Positions 1 to 10,418 of a stretch of 64,000 nucleotides of DNA are shown piece by piece. A program made the position numbers and the translations under genes. The stretch comes from Phymorhynchus buccinoides (Eukaryota > Mollusca > Gastropoda > Neogastropoda > Raphitomidae): the NCBI GenBank assembly GCA_017654935.2, contig CM065698.1, forward strand, positions 2,102,301 to 2,166,300, in the 5' to 3' direction. The notes under the pieces are model-generated. The model ran no database searches, was not told where the DNA came from, and saw nothing but the letters and a program-made list of their open reading frames with translations. Every line of letters starts with the position of its first letter. Within the stretch, counting starts at the first letter, position 1.

Positions 1-168
1 GTTTTCGTAGTTCATGTTTAAAAAAATAAATTTTACATTTCGTAACCAGTTTCGTTGCCCTACGTTGAACCTTCTCAATTGTTTTTGATTGATACTTATA
101 TTTAAGGGTACCCTAATATTATGTTGCCATACTCTAAATGTGGCCTTACTAATGCTTTATAAATTATA
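1..168 (-). pseudogene. LINE reverse-transcriptase C-terminal fragment
   Basis: Read on the minus strand, the first 168 bases encode the stretch just after the reverse-transcriptase core of a non-LTR retrotransposon: YKALVRPHLEYGNII, then a frame break, then KVQRRATKLV. The same two motifs occur in the better preserved LINEs at 47.5 and 57.0 kb, so the assignment is by direct comparison inside the window. At least one frameshift and a short deletion separate the two motifs. The rest of the 3' part would lie to the left of the window. Dead copy. Confidence 0.75.
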
Positions 169-185
169 CAGTTTGGTTCCAACTT

Positions 186-562
186 TTTTCCCCTGTCCCC
201 AGTGCAACAGGCAATTTAAAGCGAGGGTCAGCCTCACCAGCCATCTTGGGACCCAGTCAACATCCACGTGATGGAAAGTGGTGGACGTCATCCCTGTCCC
301 CACTGCAGCAGGCAATTCAGAGCGAGGATCACCAGTCATCTTGGGACCCAGTCAACATCCACGTGATGGAAAGTCGTGGACGTCATCCCTGTCCCCACTG
401 CAGCAGGCAATTCAGAGCGAGGATCACCAGTCATCTTGGGACCCAGTCAACATCCACGTGATGGAAAGTCGTGGACGTCATCCCTGTCCTCACTGCAGCA
501 GGCAGTTCAGAGCGAGGACCGGCCTCACCAGCCATCTTCGGACCCACTCAACATCCACGTGA
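186..562 (+). pseudogene. Tandem C2H2 finger tail, 95-101 bp units, out of frame
   Basis: Four copies of a segment encoding a single C-x2-C-x12-H-x3-H type finger (CPHCSRQFRAR..., ending TSHLRTHSTST in the last copy) follow each other. The spacing is 95, 95 and about 101 bp. Because 95 is not a multiple of three, successive copies fall in different frames, and the two middle copies have lost 6 bp (GGCCTC type) in the helix. The array therefore cannot make a poly-finger protein. The last copy is the least damaged. A lone finger followed by a stop resembles the tail found on some LINE-encoded proteins in invertebrates; that origin is inference. Confidence 0.6.
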
Positions 563-650
563 TGGGAAAGTCGTGGACGTCATCGCGGAGCGACAGTCGA
601 ACATCACAGTTTGGTAAAAAATGTTGCTGTCATCATTATTAAATGTTCGT

Positions 651-879
651 TTAACCCCTTGACTGCTAAAGAAAATTAAAGAAAAAATCATTGGGCAAAT
701 CATGCCATGCAAAAAGACAACTGATAGAGCCAATCTGGCAAAATGGTCTGGGGAGATAACTCACTTGACCGTGTTAGAGCAAAAGCCAGCATATCAGTGT
801 TAACCCTCTTCATCTGATGACATCATCAGTGATGTCAACAGGTCAGTATGTGATATGTTGGTGGCAGTCAAGGGGTTAA
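651..879. mobile_element. MITE, TIR TTAACCCCTTGACTGC
   Basis: A perfect 16-bp inverted repeat, TTAACCCCTTGACTGC at 651-666 and its complement at 864-879, bounds 229 bp without coding potential. TTAA is present at both outer edges, as expected for an element inserted at TTAA. Elements with similar ends occur at 1179, 32139 and 56045. Non-autonomous DNA transposon; superfamily not proven. Confidence 0.75.
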
Positions 880-997
880 TTAACCCTATCTGTAGTATCA
901 TTTTGTTTGCACTGCTTAAATGCAAGTTTGGATATGACTCAAAGGACAAATCTATCAAATATCACCCCAAGGTCTTTTCGTTGTTGTTTGTTGTCTT

Positions 998-1046
998 ACC
1001 ATGGCTTAAAGACTCCAGGGATCATCCCAACAGCCAAAGCACTTAG
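998..1046. repeat. Left end of dispersed TIR repeat (CCTTGGCTTAA family)
   Basis: GGCTTAAAGACTCCAGGGAT followed by CATCCCAACAGC matches the left end of the family seen complete at 14692, 42721 and 50261. It stops after GCACTT. The continuation of the consensus (GAACACTATAGTACAAATGC) resumes at about 1770, so this looks like one copy split by later insertions. Confidence 0.65.
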
Positions 1047-1178
1047 CATAGCATAGCATAATGGCACTATAGGCTATTTTGTTTTAGCCTTTTGCCCCTA
1101 TATGTTTTTTGATTTTTGTTAGGTTTGGCTTCATTCAGTGAGGACTACTTCTGTGTTTTATTCATTTAAATCTGTATA

Positions 1179-1424
1179 TTAACCCTTTCACCGTCAGCCA
1201 TATTTCAGCCAAAAATGTCGATTAAGTTTACCTGGGTAGAGAACAAAATTCATTTGCAGTATTGGGGATTCTTCTGTGACATATATAAAATAAGGTCTAT
1301 CCTTACTTCCCAAAACTAAGACAATAGGGTCTTTGGATAATAGACCCCAATTTGATGCCTTTTAGTGACATTGGTGTTGAATCACTGTGGTGCTAAAATG
1401 CGACTTTGGCGGTGAAAGGGATTA
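1179..1424. mobile_element. MITE, TIR TTAACCCTTTCACCG, family copy 1
   Basis: TTAACCCTTTCACCGTCAGC at the left is matched by the inverted TGGCGGTGAAAGGGATTAA at the right. The 246-bp interior (with CCCAAAACTAAGACAATAGG and GACCCCAATTTGATGCC) is the reverse complement of the element at 56045-56287, which confirms a mobile family. No coding capacity. Confidence 0.8.
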
Positions 1425-1429
1425 ACTGA

Positions 1430-1567
1430 ATACATTTTGTTTTGGAAAAACTTCTCTATGATATTTTTGAACGAATTTAATGACTTTGCATTAACTGCTT
1501 CATCAGGAAGGTTATTCCATGCATTTATTACTCTGTTAGTAAAACAGTTTTGTGCTAGTCTGGTGTT
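1430..1567 (-). pseudogene. LINE ORF C-terminus remnant
   Basis: The minus strand reads QNCFTNRVINAWNNLP followed by SLNSFKN, the conserved C-terminal block of CR1/L2/Jockey-like LINE proteins (F..R....WN.LP......S...FK). It is closely paralleled by the ends of the LINE proteins at 48.8 and 57.5 kb. The frame seems to continue on the far side of the small element at 1568-1742, which would then be an insertion into this LINE relic. Confidence 0.7.
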
Positions 1568-1742
1568 ACAGTGGAACCTCCCTTATAAGACCTCCCATTA
1601 TAAGACTCCCTCCCATATAAGACCTACTTCTCTGAGACATTGCCCTTTGTAAGTATTAAAATTACCTCCCTTATAAGACCCCTCCCTAATAAGACCTCAT
1701 TTTGGATGATTTTTGAAGGTCTTATAAGGGAGGTTCCACTGT
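1568..1742. mobile_element. MITE, TIR ACAGTGGAACCTCCC, copy 1
   Basis: ACAGTGGAACCTCCCTTATA at the left end is matched by its complement at the right end (AGGGAGGTTCCACTGT). The whole 175-bp element is rich in short sub-repeats of TATAAGACCTCCC. A second copy in the opposite orientation is at 2123-2304. The ends and a possible TA target suggest a Tc1/mariner-type MITE; this is inference. Confidence 0.8.
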
Positions 1743-1767
1743 GGTATTTTTTTTGTATAGTTACTTG

Positions 1768-2013
1768 AAGTTGAACACTATAGTACAAATGCACCAGTTA
1801 GGGATGAGAACATTACGTGTGTGACCGTTTTTGATTACCCCGCCACGTGTGCAGCCACATTCTGACTTAGGAGGATTTTAGACTGATGATGTTATGCTAG
1901 GAGCTTGTCATGGCTTAAGGCAATCCCCGAGCATAGCAATATTTTGATGTAGCCTTGGTGTTCTAGCTTGGGTCAACTGGTCTGACACAGCCTCATGCCG
2001 AGGCGAGCAAGGT
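1768..2013. repeat. Right part of dispersed TIR repeat (CCTTGGCTTAA family)
   Basis: GAACACTATAGTACAAATGC through GATGTAGCCTTGGTGTTCTA matches the body of the family at 14692-14989. The terminal CCTTAAGCCAAGG is degraded here to CCTCATGCCGAGG. It probably belongs with the left end at 998-1046. Confidence 0.7.
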
Positions 2014-2122
2014 CTTTTTTGATGTTCACATGTTGTTACTGTGCTCAAAATATTGTTCTTAGTCATAGTATTTTCTTTGTTAGGATTATTTCTACCGGTA
2101 GCAGAACTTTACATCGGTCTGT

Positions 2123-2304
2123 ACAGTGGAACCTCCCTTATAAGACCTTCAAAAATCATCCAAAATAAGCTCTTATAACTAAGGGAGGGGTCTTATAAGG
2201 GATGTAATTTTAATACTTACAAAGAAGGGCAATGTCTTAGAGAAGTAGGTCTTATATAGGAGGGAGTTTTATAATGGGAAGTCTTATAAGGGAGGTTTCA
2301 CTGT
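2123..2304. mobile_element. MITE, TIR ACAGTGGAACCTCCC, copy 2
   Basis: Same family as 1568-1742 but inverted: ACAGTGGAACCTCCCTTATA at the left, GGGAGGTTTCACTGT at the right, flanked by TA on both sides. The interior (CTTATATAGGAGGGAGTTTT) is the complement of copy 1. Confidence 0.8.
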
Positions 2305-2351
2305 ATTAAAATACAGGTTCCATTTTGTAGTCCAGCCTTCCAGTTAATTTA

Positions 2352-2530
2352 AATCCCTTTTCTTTTGGCGCAGGTGGCTGTGATGTGGGCTCCCCATGAA
2401 AGATTGGATTGCAGTGTGACCCCGAGGTACTTTGTTGAGGGCACTCTTTCGAGGGTGTGGTCATGGAGACTGTAGCTGGTAGAGGCGTTCAGCAGCTTCT
2501 TGCTTCTTGTCAAGGGCAGATGGCTGCACT
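2352..2530 (-). pseudogene. LINE reverse-transcriptase remnant
   Basis: On the minus strand a frame reads SYSLHDHTLERV, then STKYLGVTLQSNLSWGAHI. KYLGV.L...LSW..HI is the conserved block that follows the reverse-transcriptase palm in Jockey/CR1-type LINEs. Only this block is recognisable; the neighbouring sequence is decayed. It represents a LINE family different from the ones at 47.5 and 57 kb. Confidence 0.7.
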
Positions 2531-2948
2531 TTCAACGCAAAAAGCTATTAAAGCTTGTAACTGAATTTTAACAGTGCATGTGAAGAAGTTGGTAGGCTTT
2601 TCCGATTTGACAGATCTTGACCCTCGAGTCATGCGTGGTTAGTGTTTTTTTCTTTTTGTGGAGTTTGATTGTCATTTATTGATTTAGTGACGTTTGGGGC
2701 TTTGAGCCTTCACTTTTCTTTTGTGATTTTTGAGGTGGTGTTGCCTTTTTCTCTGGAAGGGTGAAGTCCGGTGCATTCTGTCTGACTGAGAATTGTTTTG
2801 GAGTATGTAAAAATCAGCTAGATTTGGCTAGAGCGCTTTTTTTGTTCTTGTTGAAGCCCTTGTGCTTAAAGAAGTTTTTTGTTTTTTTGATTAACGTGAT
2901 GTAAAGCGTGGCAGGTGAATGTAAAAGGGGAGAATATTTCCAGGGAGA

Positions 2949-3069
2949 GCAGGCATGGGAATTGTCCCCGAAAAATATTGAAATTGTTACTAAATACTTC
3001 GTTTTTGTTACTAAATACTTCAATTGGGGGGCTTTTCAGAGTTTTTGGTCTGACAATTCCCATGCCTGG
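2949..3069. repeat. Short hairpin with AGGCATGGGAATTGT arms
   Basis: AGGCATGGGAATTGT at about 2951 is repeated in inverted form as ACAATTCCCATGCCT at about 3053. The 90-bp loop contains a short tandem duplication (GTTACTAAATACTTC twice). Possibly a minimal foldback element. From 2540 to 3410 nothing else is recognised; the sequence is T-rich and non-coding. Confidence 0.5.
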
Positions 3070-3411
3070 AGAGTTTAACTGGTTTTCTCCTCGTTGATGT
3101 AGTTTCATTTTTGATCAAGCATTTTTTATTTTTAAAGCCAAGATGTCCTGTCTTAGGCTGTAGACTTGTTGTCTCCCTTGGGCTGTGAGCTGTGAAATTG
3201 GACTTTAGCATATACAGGGTTCGTAGGCGCCTTTTAAGTCCTTATGAATTGTTTTTTGGTCAAAAGGCCTTTTAAGTGCTTTGATTCAGCAAGTCGGGCC
3301 TTTTAAATCATCAGGAGGTCCTTTTAATTTGTGAAAGGTGCTGTTAAGTCCTGTTTTATCAAGGAAAAGCGAGAAAGAGAATTGAGAATTAAACTGAAAA
3401 GCTGTCGACTA

Positions 3412-4231
3412 CAGAGTTGCATCTAGGGCGCGGGATTGCGAGATTCACGCAATTTTTTGGAAAATCCCGCAAATGTGAAAAAGCCATGCGGGACCGTGCG
3501 CGTAAAAAAAATTCCATGCCCGTCTTTCAAAAATGCGATATGCGCGATTGTTTTTAATTTCATTGGTCAGTACTGTCAATTGTAAACGTGATCGGCCAAT
3601 GAATGCGCGTTTAACTTTGTGGACTTCCGGTTGCAACATTCAGCCGCCAAGTAAAATGGCGACCAAACGCAAGAGTGCGACGCTGTTGGATTTTTCTTTA
3701 AAACCCCCCACGTACTTCCACTCCCACTTTGACAGCCAAAACCTGTGCTACAGAAGAAGAAAGTCCCGAAGAAAGTCCAGCACTAGCAGCTTCGTGTCCA
3801 GCAAAAACTAGTGAAGCAGTGAATGTGATTGCTACCGAAACTGGCGCCGATGGTGCAAGTGGTGGTGATACTGACAGTGACAGAGAAATTTTACCAGACA
3901 CAGAAGGTGAGGCCGCTAGGCCTACTGCCAAAAATGGGAAATCGACTAGGTTTCAAGCAGAATGAGTCAAAAAATGGCCTTGGGTGCAAAATGCAGAAGA
4001 TGGCTTGCGCTATCAATTGTGTTTGAAACACAAAAAGAACAATGCATTCACGGAGCCTGGGTGTAAGAATTACGAACTTCGACACTGAAGCGGCACGCAA
4101 ACACCTTTCATTACAGGCAAGCAGTTGAAGCAGAAGCGCTCCCCCTCCCTTTTCTGTATCAGAATCCCTCCCTTTTTTCCAAGGTGAGGGGGGGCTGCCC
4201 CCACTTATTTGAAATCCTAGATGCAACTCTG
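3412..4231. mobile_element. hAT-like internally deleted element with TIR and TSD
   Basis: CAGAGTTGCATCTAGG at 3412-3427 and CCTAGATGCAACTCTG at 4216-4231 form 16-bp terminal inverted repeats. CGACTA directly outside both ends (3406-3411 and 4232-4237) is a visible target-site duplication. hAT elements have CAG...-type ends and 8-bp duplications; here 6 bp are unambiguous. The 820-bp interior holds only the 5' part of a transposase-like gene (3656-4137), so the copy looks like an internal-deletion derivative. Confidence 0.75.
3656..4137 (+). pseudogene. hAT-type transposase N-terminus with TTF/BED-like finger, broken
   Basis: The reading starts at an ATG (MATKRKSATLLDF) directly after GCCGCCAAGTAAA. 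It continues in another frame as an acidic Ser/Glu-rich linker (EEESPEESPALAA...DTDSDREILPDTEG) and then as VKKWPWVQNAEDGLRY..CLKH and RTSTLKRHANTFHY. The last part fits the TTF/BED-like zinc finger at the N-terminus of many hAT and ZMYM-type proteins (W..., C.., LKRH....H). The breaks are a frameshift near 3700-3729, an in-frame TGA at 3963-3965 where TGG is expected, and a one-base shift near 4071. No catalytic domain is present. Not functional as a transposase. Confidence 0.65.
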
Positions 4232-4841
4232 CGACTACCAAAACCGGTCCGTCGTCTTGTAAGTTGTAAAGACGCCGACGCGATGGTCTGGAACTCAGTG
4301 GAAGCAGACTACACAAACTAGGGGGAGGGAGTGGGGGGTGGAAGGGGGCGGGGGTGCTCCAAGCCAGTAAGCTAAAGTAGCTTACCCAAGGTCATTGGCT
4401 CTACTCGAGCAGACAACCGGGTCACGAGCGGGTCATTCACTGGAGTGGTACCGCGGGTGCAAAAGTTAACTGGTACCAAGATGCAATGCTGAAGTTCGGG
4501 GCATTTTGTTGAATCGATTTCGGTCTAACGTTCTATGTTGATCATGTCACGTTCTGTGTACATTAATTTTAAAACTAAAAGAGTGAGGAAAAATAAGAAT
4601 AAATATGACCCAAATGAATGTAAGCATATATAACAACACCGTTTGCGAACATGCGAACGTAATGAACAGCATTGGAGATCAGCTGTATGCTGTGTGTCTC
4701 AGCATTCACAGATAACACCTTCTCCCGCCTGCGCCTTTCCTCCTCCTCCCCCCTCCTTTTTCACTGTGCCTGATTCTGACCGATGCGATTATTTCAGGAA
4801 GTTTTGACGATTGCGTTTGCAAACTACATTGAAATTTCAAA

Positions 4842-5031
4842 ATGCCAGGGAAGTGTTCCTTTCAAGATGCATCGTTGACTTCAAAGGATTATTGTGAGTG
4901 GGTTAGAAAAGATGCGACTGACAAGCATTCTGCGTGGTGCCTTTTGTGGAGTTTGATTGAAACTTGCATCAGTGGGAGAGAGTCTTCTTAAGCAGCACGC
5001 CAAGACCGACAGACATGTGAAAAATGAATGA
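4842..5031 (+). pseudogene. Second BED/TTF-finger transposase N-terminus, broken
   Basis: ATG at 4842 opens MPGKCSFQDASLTSKDY, then CEWVRKD and AWCLL. After a frameshift the third frame reads ESLLKQHAKTDRHVKNE and stops. This matches the N-terminal module of hAT-related proteins (F.d.WL....y..W......a.C.lC....L..Ha....H), with H-x5-H visible in HAKTDRH; the second Cys of the C-x2-C pair is lost in the damaged segment. No TIRs were found around it. Relic of a different hAT-like family from the one at 3412. Confidence 0.55.
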
Positions 5032-5334
5032 AAATTCAAGGCAGACACCAGATGCAACATGACTGATTTATTTTCTCCTTCTACGTCTGTTTAAGGAAAA
5101 GTGTGTCAAGCACTGTCACTTCCAGTTCTACTAACAGCACTGGTAGGGATTAGCTGTTCCTCTGTTTATGAGACTTGAGAGGTATAAAAGTGTTAGTTTT
5201 CTGCATGTTAAAAGCTTTGGAGTATAGTGTAAAGTCATATTGGCAAAGGTCCATTTAAACTGATTTGATGTTCTTAAAACCTCAGATCAAGTAGCCTCAA
5301 ACTTCTTTGCACACCTGTCACCAAATACAAAATA

Positions 5335-5712
5335 GTTGGAAACAGAGCTTTCTGTTTCCAAGCACCACACATCTGGAACAACCTCCCTTCCTCTCTTTGC
5401 AGCTCTCCATCTTTGTCTTCTTTCAAAACTGGCCTGAAAACTGTTCTCTTCAAAAAATACCTCTGTTGATCTCCTGTGTCTTCTCCCCTTCAGTTCACCC
5501 TCTGTGAATTTTTGCTGAGTTGGACTATGTGTGAGTGCAGTGCGATAGTGGGCTAATTGTTTTTTCATGGATTTTTTTATGGTTGTGTTTAAACTTTTGT
5601 ATAATTATGTTGTTTTTCTTCATGATTATTGTATGTATGTTTTTTGTCAAGCGCTGTGAGTCCTGCTGCGCCAGGAGAACGGCGCTATATAAGAGTTATT
5701 ATTATTATATAG
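5335..5712 (+). pseudogene. LINE 3' end (ORF C-terminus plus 3' UTR)
   Basis: The frame reads GNRAFSVSKHHT, a short break, then a PSLSSFKTGLKTVLFKKYL-type block. This is the typical end of a LINE protein. It is followed by a 3' UTR with CAAGCGCTGTGAGTCCTGCT and ending GGCGCTATATAAGAGTTATT plus an ATT-repeat tail, a common 3' signature of CR1/Rex-like elements in animals. 5' truncated. Confidence 0.7.
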
Positions 5713-6338
5713 TGGTGTGGTTTTTTTGTGTATTGTTTTTTTAGGGGATTTATTCATTTATTTATTCATTTTTTATTTAATGTAAAGCATTTTGTAGTAA
5801 TTTTGTCTTGATTTTTTAAAAATTTTAATGAAATTAGTTTTCGTTCATACTCCAGTTTGTTAACGTCTTAGAGATAGGGTGTGGAGTGTTGGGTGAATGG
5901 TGTGGTTTCTGTTGTCGTGAACCCGTCCCCCACGTGACACTGAAGATAAATTCTTGTTCATGGAATGTCCAAAACCGGAAGTGACGTCGGAAAATTACCT
6001 ACTGGATATTGTTCCCCTTATTCTGGTCCAGGTCTGAAAGGAGTTTGTTGATGATATATGTTAAATAGTTTGGAAGTTATTCAAATTTATGTAAATTGGG
6101 TTGTGTCATTAGGATTCTACCCTTTATGTAGAATGCTATTGCATTTGAAAGAGGTTTTTGTTTTCTCCCCCCCCCCCCCCCCCCCCCCCCCTTTTTTTTC
6201 TTTGTCCGATTTGGCTGAAAATTTCAGGAGTTTGGTGAAGATATATGTAACGTTTTAGCAGTTATTTAAATTTATGTAAAATTAATAATAAATTGTGTCA
6301 AATTCATTGAATATTTGAAGTAAGTTGTAATGTTTTTT
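5713..6338. other. No gene seen; contains 25-bp poly-C
   Basis: T-rich non-coding sequence. The only distinct feature is a run of 25 C at 6167-6191. No exon-like frame, RNA gene or transposon end was recognised. Confidence 0.6.
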
Positions 6339-6360
6339 GTTTGTGGCTCAAGCCACAAAC
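6339..6360. repeat. Perfect palindromic hairpin
   Basis: GTTTGTGGCT, a CA spacer and AGCCACAAAC form a 10-bp perfect stem. It directly precedes TATAACTCACTTTGTCGGTC. Possibly a transposon end; no partner was found. Confidence 0.5.
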
Positions 6361-7186
6361 CTATAACTCACTTTGTCGGTCGGTCGTTCGTTCCAAAATT
6401 GTCGCACATTTTGACAAAATTGTCACACTTCAAATCGAGGCCGACTACGAAAATGGTGTTTTACGTCCTCCTCTTGGTCTGAATCATACACATATGGGAC
6501 ATTTGTAAAATACAAATATGGTGGGAACATACTGGAGGCAATGCCCGGAGGCAGTACAAAACCAGTAAAGTCCCGATTTTTTTATTGATACAGAATAGGT
6601 GTAGCGGTAACCACGCCTCGGTTAAACCTTATCGGCTATGGCACCGCTACAAGTACTTCGGTGATAATCCTGTGACTTCAAATCGAGTCTACACTTCAAA
6701 TTGAGGCCGCTCTTTAAAATGATGTATTTTAAAAGCGTACAAAATAATAAACATACGTAATACAGACACGACAACACACGAGTATGCGGTGCTTTCTTTT
6801 GATGAGTATAAGTAGGATAAATAGTTTTAAATGTTTTCCAAAATATATAAAAAGTTACGAAATGGTGCAGAGATAACATTCTGGTTTACAGATTAAAATT
6901 ATTGAAAAGCCAGGGGAGGTGACTCATGATTGGAGTGGTAAAAATAGACCGCGTGCCACAAACTATTTGCGATTTCGCGCTTGTTTAAAAATCCAATTGT
7001 CACCGAAATGTGGCAGAAAAGTTGCAGGAGATCATAACTACTGGTGTATGCTGTTTGCTATGTTAACAACGAAATGTATCACCAACCTCAATGGAAAAGG
7101 TCACACTGATGTAAGCTACGATGCATTCTCCTGTCTTGACAAACTTCCAAAACTTCCAAGACCATCGCCATTTTGTCATGTTGCTG

Positions 7187-7187
<1 letters not shown>
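6361..7187. other. No gene seen
   Basis: AT-rich sequence without a credible exon. Short open frames have no recognisable motif. Confidence 0.5.
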
Positions 7188-7239
<52 letters not shown>

Positions 7240-7240
7240 T
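7188..7240. repeat. GA microsatellite
   Basis: Interrupted (GA)n tract. Confidence 0.95.
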
Positions 7241-7388
7241 GGGGGGTTTTCTTTCCATAGTACAATTGAAATGTACCTTCTGCCTGTAATCCCACCTGCT
7301 GACGCAGGGGGTGAACATGAAGTTTGTTTTTGCTGTTCTTTCATTTGTTGAACGCGTAGGGGGGTGTGTGGGGTGGTGGGGGATGTGT

Positions 7389-7390
<2 letters not shown>

Positions 7391-7433
<43 letters not shown>

Positions 7434-7482
7434 GGGGTGGGGGGGGGGGGGGGGTGGTGGGGGGGGGAGGGGGGGGGGGGGT

Positions 7483-7533
<51 letters not shown>

Positions 7534-7585
7534 GGAGGCGGGGGGGGGGGGGGGGGGGAGGTGGCGGGGGGGGGGGCGGGGGGCT
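7391..7585. repeat. Near-pure poly-G tract, about 195 bp
   Basis: Almost uninterrupted G on the plus strand with occasional T, A or C. The Gly-rich and Pro-rich frames read from it are artefacts. Very high G-quadruplex potential; the length is unreliable in any sequencing technology. Confidence 0.9.
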
Positions 7586-8448
7586 TAGGTACCAAAGACT
7601 TATGGCCGCATGTAATATACTGCCTGTAGATCCCCTATTCTGTTGACACGGCCACCAATCTCCCCTGGCCACTGGCCAGACATAGGGTGGCATGGTGTTT
7701 ATTTTGTTGAACTTTCAATTGTTTCTACATGGTACATATAAACTTAAAGAATCGCTAATTGTCAAAGTTACGAACCTGTTTGGCAAAAGCATAAAAAAAA
7801 TTATGTGTCTAAATGACAATCTCCATTATATTTAACATTAAATGAAAGGTCCTAAAAGTAATCAACAAACTTAATTAGAATCTGTTTAAAACCGTTTGAA
7901 CTATGTTGAAATCAGCTTTTTTACAAGAGGCGAAGCCTTCAAGGCTCACGTCAATTTTGATTACTATCTTAGAGAATGTAGAAGTGTCAATGTCACTAAT
8001 TAGCTATGCAAACCAATGATGAGTAATTGTGTTTTCAATCAGTTTAGTAACTAGTACAATGAAGATTTCCAATTGGTTCCTATAAAAAGTTTGTGGAAAT
8101 TGAAAAATTGAAATCAAGGTCAGGGACTATCAGTGTAATGCAACATTCTGTCTTAATTTTATGTAAAGGTGAATACTATTTGTATTACTATTTTTATTTA
8201 TGTTGGCATTGGTTTAGAAATATATAATGTTAATGCAGTTTTAGCGTTAATTACGCATACTATTGATTATTATGTGTTTGGGTAAGAATAGATATCTGTT
8301 AATGCAGTTATACTAACACTGGAATGTTACAGGATAGATGACTTGCTCAAATTAGGACATCAATAAAATCCTGCCATACTAAGAAAAATATAACATAAGA
8401 AGTGATTCTGTTTATTTTCACAAAAAGAGTCTCTGCGAGAGGCTATCT
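7586..8448. other. No gene seen
   Basis: AT-rich sequence up to the scaffold gap. One motif, GAGGCGAAGCCTTCAAGGCT at about 7927, recurs at 29336, so a short dispersed repeat is present. Confidence 0.5.
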
Positions 8449-8948
8449 NNNNNNNNNNNNNNNNNNNNNNNNNNNNNNNNNNNNNNNNNNNNNNNNNNNN
8501 NNNNNNNNNNNNNNNNNNNNNNNNNNNNNNNNNNNNNNNNNNNNNNNNNNNNNNNNNNNNNNNNNNNNNNNNNNNNNNNNNNNNNNNNNNNNNNNNNNNN
8601 NNNNNNNNNNNNNNNNNNNNNNNNNNNNNNNNNNNNNNNNNNNNNNNNNNNNNNNNNNNNNNNNNNNNNNNNNNNNNNNNNNNNNNNNNNNNNNNNNNNN
8701 NNNNNNNNNNNNNNNNNNNNNNNNNNNNNNNNNNNNNNNNNNNNNNNNNNNNNNNNNNNNNNNNNNNNNNNNNNNNNNNNNNNNNNNNNNNNNNNNNNNN
8801 NNNNNNNNNNNNNNNNNNNNNNNNNNNNNNNNNNNNNNNNNNNNNNNNNNNNNNNNNNNNNNNNNNNNNNNNNNNNNNNNNNNNNNNNNNNNNNNNNNNN
8901 NNNNNNNNNNNNNNNNNNNNNNNNNNNNNNNNNNNNNNNNNNNNNNNN
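8449..8948. other. Assembly gap, 500 N
   Basis: Exactly 500 N, the usual arbitrary scaffold gap size; the true length is unknown. Confidence 0.99.
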
Positions 8949-9449
8949 CAACTGCCCTACAAAGATTTCATACAGGCTGTCCAGAAAGTTATGAAATTGT
9001 TGATGGTTTTGTCATGTGAACACAAATTTAGCCTAACTGATATTAGTTTTCACATCAGGGGGTATGGGGGCTGGTTGGTCTAGTGGATAGACAGCTGTTG
9101 TCTGTACATTTTTGGTATCTGTTGAACTTTTTACTGATAGTTTAAAAATCTGTTTGATAAGAATGTTTATCATTATTTAAATATTTATATTCAATGAAAT
9201 AAACTGCGATGTCCTAAACTTGAGTTTTTTGTTCTGAAATTGTTTAGCTGAAGTTGGGGAAAGCCAACTAGTCCCGCAGCAATACTCAGCCAGTGCTAAT
9301 GCCCCCTAGTTAGCAAAAAACGACCAGGCTGTACCACGATTCTCCACTACTGTTGAAAATGGTATTGTGCAGCTTAAATCAGTTACTGTGCAGCTCTTTC
9401 TTTTACTGTTGGTTCCAACTTCAGGCTCATTTCATCTACTTGCCTACTA
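8949..9449. other. No gene seen
   Basis: Non-coding sequence between the gap and the 110-bp array. Confidence 0.5.
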
Positions 9450-10418
9450 TGAGAGAGAAGGGGTAGTCTCTATCCCCCTCCAAACCTAACAAAACAACAC
9501 CCTGTGCCTACCTACCTACCTACCAGCTGTTACCCTAACCTATCTTCTATGTATTCTACATCAGAGAGGGGGTAGTCTCTATCCCCCTCCAAACCTAACA
9601 AAACAACACCCTCTGCCTACCTACCTACCAGCTGTTACCCTAACCTATCTTTATGTATTTTACATGAGAGAGGGGGTAGTCTCTATCCCCCTCCAAACCT
9701 AACAAAACAACACCCTGTGCCTACCTACCTACCAGCTGTCTGCCCTAACCTATCTTCTATGTGTTCTACATGAGAGAGGGGGTAGTCTCTATCCCCCTCC
9801 AAACCTAACAAAACAAAACAACACCCTCTGCCTACCTTAGTACCTACCTACCAGCTGTCTGCCCTAACCTATCTTCTATGTATTCTACATGAGAGAGGAG
9901 GTAATCTCTATCCCCCTCCAAACCTAACAAAACAACACCCTCTGCCTACCTACCTACCAGCCGTCTGCCCTAACCTATCTTCTATGTATTTTACATGAGA
10001 GAGGGGGTAGTCTCTATCCCCCTCCAAACCTAACAAAGCAAAAAACACCCTCTGCCTACCTACCTACCAGCTGTCTGCCCTAACCTATCTTCTATGTATT
10101 CTACATGAGAGAGGGGGTAGTCTCTATCCCCCTCCAAACCTAACATGACAAAAAACACCCTCTGCCTACCTACCTACCAGCTGTCTGCCCTAACCTATCT
10201 TCTATGTATTCTACATGAGAGAGGGGGTAGTCTCTATCCCCCTCCAAACCTAACAAAGCAAAAAACACCCTCTGCCTACCTACCTACCAGCTGTCTGCCC
10301 TAACCTATCTTCTATGTATTTTACATATGAGAGAGGGGGTAGTCTCTATCCCCCTCCAAACCTAACAAAACAAAAAACACCCTCTGCCTACCTACCTATC
10401 CATCTATCTGCCCTAGGT
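9450..10418. repeat. Minisatellite, about 110 bp, nine copies
   Basis: GGGGTAGTCTCTATCCCCCT recurs at spacings of 104-119 bp (near 9460, 9569, 9673, 9779, 9898, 10004, 10114, 10224 and 10336). Each unit contains the imperfect palindrome GGGGTAGTCTCTATCCCC and a variable CTAC run (TGCCTACCTACC), which explains most of the length variation. Confidence 0.9.

Noticed and set aside
7088..7693. Proline-rich or glycine-rich protein
   Set aside because: Comes from the poly-G tract and an adjacent GA repeat.
8402..9019. Frames spanning the N run
   Set aside because: They exist only because unknown bases cannot show stops.
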